Part shown: positions 6,757 through 8,968 of the stretch, in pieces | How the letters are laid out: every line of letters begins with the position of its first letter | Position numbering within the stretch: position 1 is the stretch's first letter | From: JAKAWQ01 sp035503055 | GTDB taxonomy: Bacteria > Pseudomonadota > Alphaproteobacteria > Acetobacterales > Acetobacteraceae | Direction of reading: 5' to 3' | Length of the DNA stretch: 8,968 nucleotides | Assembly: GCA_035503055.1 (NCBI GenBank) | Contig: DATJTV010000042.1 | Location: forward strand, 1-8,968 | Made by a program: the position numbers and the translations under genes | The notes under the pieces: generated by a model | What the model saw: the letters and a program-made list of their open reading frames with translations, nothing else | Databases searched by the model: none | Told to the model about the DNA's origin: nothing

Positions 6757-6762
6757 CGACGG

Positions 6763-8832
6763 ATGCGCAACACTCTGAGAGCGCTGCTGCTCAGCGCGGC
6801 GCTGATCATGGGCGCGCTTGGCTCCGCCGGCACGCCGGCCTTGGCCGCCGTTCACATCGACGGTCAGGTCCAGGCTGGCGGCGGCCCGGTTGTACAATCG
6901 ACGGTGACCCTTTGGGCCGCGAGCGCAAATGCGCCGGCGCAGCTCGGGCAGGCGATGACCGGCGCCGACGGCCGATTCGCGATTTCCGCCGATCAGGCGC
7001 TCACTGGCGCGATCCTCTACCTGACCGCGGCCGGCGGAACGCCCGCAGCCGGCAACCAGGCCGGCAGCAACCCCGCCATCGCTCTGATGGCCGTGCTGGG
7101 CAGTGCCCCGCCGGCCAAGGTGACGATCAACGAGATGACAACCGTGGCGTCGGTGTGGACGCACGCGCAGTTCATCGACGGCACGGCGATCGAGGGTCCC
7201 GCGCTGAGCCTGCGCATCGCCGCCGGCAACGTGCCCAATTTCGTCGATCTCGCGACCGGCGGATGGGGTGAAGCGATTCAGGGTCCGGTCAACAGCGGGC
7301 AAACGCCAACGATGGCGAACTTCGCAACGCTGGCGGACCTGCTCGCCGGCTGCGCGACACGGATCGCCGACGATGCCTGCGGAAAGCTCTTCGCCGCGGC
7401 GACGCCGCCCGGAGGCAAAACCCCGACCGACACGCTGACGGCAGCCCAGTCGATCGCCCGCTATCCCTGGTATCAGCCCGGAAGACTCTTTGCGCTGCTG
7501 GATGCGTTCTATCCGGTTCCCCGGGGCAAGAACCTGCGGCCGGTCCCATTCATGCCGTATCTGAGCTTCGCGCCCAGCGCGTGGGTGCTGCCGCTGAAGT
7601 TCGACGGCGGCGGATTCCGCGCGGGCGGCAAGGCCATGTTCGACAGCAAGGGCGACCTCTGGGTAGGCGACAACTGGACGGTCGGCTGGCAGGGGCAGGA
7701 TTCGCTGTGGCAGGGCAACGTCAGCGAGTTCGCCCCGAATGGCCGCCCGCTCTCGCCGGCAACCACGGGCTTCACGGGCGGGGGCATGGAGGGGGGTACG
7801 TTCGGCGCCGCCATTGACGCCCACGACAATGTCTGGCTGTCCAATTACGGGAGCAAGTCCATTGCGGTGTTCGACAAGAACGGCAAGCCGCTGACGCCCC
7901 CGGAGGGTATCACCTTCGGGGGTCGGCTCGGGCTGATGCAGGGGATCATTGTTACGCCCGACGGTGACGTGTGGGCCCTCGGCATCGAGAAGCGGCAGCT
8001 CGTTCATTTCCCGAACGGCGATCTCACCAAGGGCCAGATCGTTTGCGAAGGCGATTCGGCCGAGCCGTGCAAGTCATTCGAGGCGCCGTTCCATCTGGGT
8101 ATCGACCAGCAGGGCCGGATCTGGGTGAGCAACTCCGGCGTCGACCACGTCACCCGCTTCCCGGCCACCGATCCGAGCAAGGCCGAGATCTTCAAGGTGG
8201 GAATCAACAGCAGCGGCCTCGCCATCGACAGCCAGGGCGATGTCTGGGTCACCAACCGGTTCGGCAACGGGCTGCTGGCCTGGCTGCACCTGATCGATAT
8301 GGGGGTGCGTCTGAAGCTTGCGGGCGTCGCGGCGGCGTCCGATTACCTGACGGCGATCATGTCCAGGCAGCGAGGCGGAACCCGCGACGGTGGCAGCGTC
8401 ACGGTGCTGCGGCCGGACGGCACCCAATATCCTGGCTCGCCATTCAAGGGCAGCGGGCTCCCCGGACCATGGGCCGCGGTGGTGGACGGCAACGACAACG
8501 TCTGGATTTCCAACTTCGCGGCGCCGAACAGCCCGATCGCCGAGCTCTGCGGCGTCCGCACCGACACCTGTCCGCCCGGGATGAAAACCGGCGATCAGAT
8601 TTCGCCGCCCGGTGGCTACGTGGGCGGCGGCCTGCAAATGCAGACCGACCTCGCGATCGACCCGGCCGGCAATGTCTGGGTGATCAACAACTGGCAGGAC
8701 ATCGATAGCTGTATCGGTACGCCCAAGGAGGCGATTTCCACCCGCTGCGGCGGCCAGGGCGTGGTCGTCTTCTACGGCATGGCCAAGCCGGTGCGCGCGC
8801 CACAGATCGGCCCGGCGCAGCCCGCGCGCTAG
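6763..8832 (+). CDS. exported Vgb/NHL-type beta-propeller protein with N-terminal Ig-like domain
   Basis: Encodes 689 residues; function unknown. ATG 6763 is chosen over the in-frame TTG at 6721 because GGAGAA lies six bases upstream and a signal peptide follows at once: MRNTLR, a hydrophobic core, and ALA-A with cleavage likely after residue 28. Residues 30-80 resemble a carboxypeptidase-regulatory-like beta-sandwich (TVTLWA...TGADGRFAI). Residues 120-240 (NEMTTVASVW through PTDTLTAAQSIAR) recall a linker domain I know from propeller proteins of soil bacteria. Seven D-x-x-[GD]-x-[VIL]-W motifs start at about 293, 351, 397, 447, 488, 574 and 632, fitting a seven-bladed propeller. An 86-residue step between the fifth and sixth leaves room for a helical insert at about 500-540. 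The eight cysteines form four near pairs (197/206, 428/436, 596/603, 650/662), suggesting periplasmic disulfides. Leucine codons favour CTG, unlike the CTC-rich metabolic genes upstream. Enzymatic (lyase, lactonase) or binding roles are both possible. Confidence 0.85.
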   Translation: MRNTLRALLLSAALIMGALGSAGTPALAAVHIDGQVQAGGGPVVQSTVTLWAASANAPAQLGQAMTGADGRFAISADQALTGAILYLTAAGGTPAAGNQAGSNPAIALMAVLGSAPPAKVTINEMTTVASVWTHAQFIDGTAIEGPALSLRIAAGNVPNFVDLATGGWGEAIQGPVNSGQTPTMANFATLADLLAGCATRIADDACGKLFAAATPPGGKTPTDTLTAAQSIARYPWYQPGRLFALLDAFYPVPRGKNLRPVPFMPYLSFAPSAWVLPLKFDGGGFRAGGKAMFDSKGDLWVGDNWTVGWQGQDSLWQGNVSEFAPNGRPLSPATTGFTGGGMEGGTFGAAIDAHDNVWLSNYGSKSIAVFDKNGKPLTPPEGITFGGRLGLMQGIIVTPDGDVWALGIEKRQLVHFPNGDLTKGQIVCEGDSAEPCKSFEAPFHLGIDQQGRIWVSNSGVDHVTRFPATDPSKAEIFKVGINSSGLAIDSQGDVWVTNRFGNGLLAWLHLIDMGVRLKLAGVAAASDYLTAIMSRQRGGTRDGGSVTVLRPDGTQYPGSPFKGSGLPGPWAAVVDGNDNVWISNFAAPNSPIAELCGVRTDTCPPGMKTGDQISPPGGYVGGGLQMQTDLAIDPAGNVWVINNWQDIDSCIGTPKEAISTRCGGQGVVVFYGMAKPVRAPQIGPAQPAR

Positions 8833-8968
8833 AGTATCCGTTGTGATCAAGCGGGGATTTTGGTCCAGGTGCGATCGTCGCGCAGGAGGGCGTTGGCGAG
8901 GACGACGAGCCTGCGCATGAGAGCCGTGATGGCGAGCTTAGGGGGTTTGCCGGCGGCGATCATGGCGG
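8833..8968 (-). mobile_element. IS110-family insertion sequence, 3' end only
   Basis: The element enters from the right edge of the window. Its exact end cannot be fixed from one copy, because IS110 elements lack long terminal inverted repeats and usually make no target duplication. The non-coding strip between the transposase stop and the propeller stop is only 14 bp, so the right end is short or overlaps the end of the propeller gene. In the IS110 group (as opposed to IS1111) the guide RNA lies upstream of the transposase, which here would be outside the window. Confidence 0.55.
8847..8968 (-). CDS. IS110-family transposase, C-terminal fragment
   Basis: The last 39 codons are visible, cut by the window edge. 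The sequence AGKPPKLAITALMRRLVVLANALLR-like followed by DDRTWTKIPA and TGA matches the end of the transposase_20 (C-terminal serine-containing) domain of IS110 transposases, where a K-x-A-x-T-A-x-M-R-[KR]-L pattern and a late W are typical. These enzymes are DEDD/serine recombinases guided by a bridge RNA. Too little is present to say whether the copy is intact. It is convergent with the propeller gene, with 14 bp between stops. Confidence 0.82.
   Translation of the reverse strand, partial: AMIAAGKPPKLAITALMRRLVVLANALLRDDRTWTKIPA

Larger units (their letters stand above)
6281..6762 (+). other. 482-bp non-coding region rich in inverted repeats
   Basis: No frame here has credible coding features; the longest open frames are short and unlike any family I know. 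Going left to right, it holds an imperfect hairpin at 6302-6335 (GCCtgCCGCG/CGCGGgcGGC, possible cupin terminator), GACGT-N6-ACGTC at 6397-6412, the 6447-6481 repeat, and a perfect 12-bp palindrome CGGCTTAAGCCG at 6485-6496. These are followed by the FNR-like box at 6586-6599, the palindrome GCCCGCGGGC at 6646-6655, CCAA-N5-TTGG at 6672-6684, and the two leader structures listed separately. It is less GC-extreme than the flanking genes around 6500-6600. Confidence 0.6.

Noticed and set aside
6664..8007. 447-codon open frame antisense to the propeller gene
   Set aside because: Composition is Arg/Gly-rich without motifs. The plus-strand frame has a signal peptide, a Shine-Dalgarno and repeated blade motifs.
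1..8968. CRISPR arrays, tRNA or rRNA genes, prophage or defence islands
   Set aside because: No regularly spaced repeats, cloverleaf-like sequence or rRNA stretches were seen. The toxin-antitoxin pair and the IS110 end are the only mobile or defence-related items.

Overview
The window is very GC-rich, with strong C/G preference at third codon positions and frequent GTG starts. Gene content (asnB, a dihydroorotase, argH, a GNAT/DUF1778 toxin-antitoxin pair, a DUF488 protein, a YjlB-like cupin) suggests the chromosome of an alphaproteobacterium. That placement is an inference from composition and protein style. I cannot name a genus.

Layout. Positions 2-2731 (+) hold the 3' part of a glutamine-dependent asparagine synthetase, then a dihydroorotase 9 bp downstream whose Shine-Dalgarno overlaps the asnB stop, so the two are probably co-transcribed. 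Convergent to them, 2745-3538 (-) is a type II toxin-antitoxin operon: a DUF1778 ribbon-helix-helix antitoxin overlapping a TacT-like GNAT toxin by 4 bp. Upstream of it on the same strand lie argH (3654-5084) and a DUF488 gene (5182-5658), separated by a strong GC hairpin that looks like a terminator. A cupin gene (5741-6280, +) is divergent from DUF488.

The next 482 bp (6281-6762) have no convincing gene but are full of inverted repeats. They include a 9/10 match to the FNR/FixK box (TTGAC-N4-ATCAA), two mutually exclusive hairpins, and a hairpin covering the Shine-Dalgarno of the next gene. That gene (6763-8832, +) encodes a 689-residue exported protein with a signal peptide, a probable Ig-like N-terminal domain, and seven D-x-x-[GD]-x-[VIL]-W motifs of a Vgb/NHL-type beta-propeller. 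Its eight cysteines fall in four close pairs. Starting 14 bp after its stop, on the opposite strand, is the C-terminus of an IS110-family transposase that runs off the window.

How the genes fit together. asnB, pyrC and argH are aspartate/glutamine-linked amino-acid and pyrimidine genes that use CTC-rich codons. The propeller gene uses CTG-rich codons, carries its own complex leader and abuts a mobile element, so it looks like a separately regulated accessory gene. I found no clearly new multi-gene system. The best leads are the leader of the propeller gene and the architecture of its product. If the IS110 copy is complete, its guide (bridge) RNA should lie outside this window.
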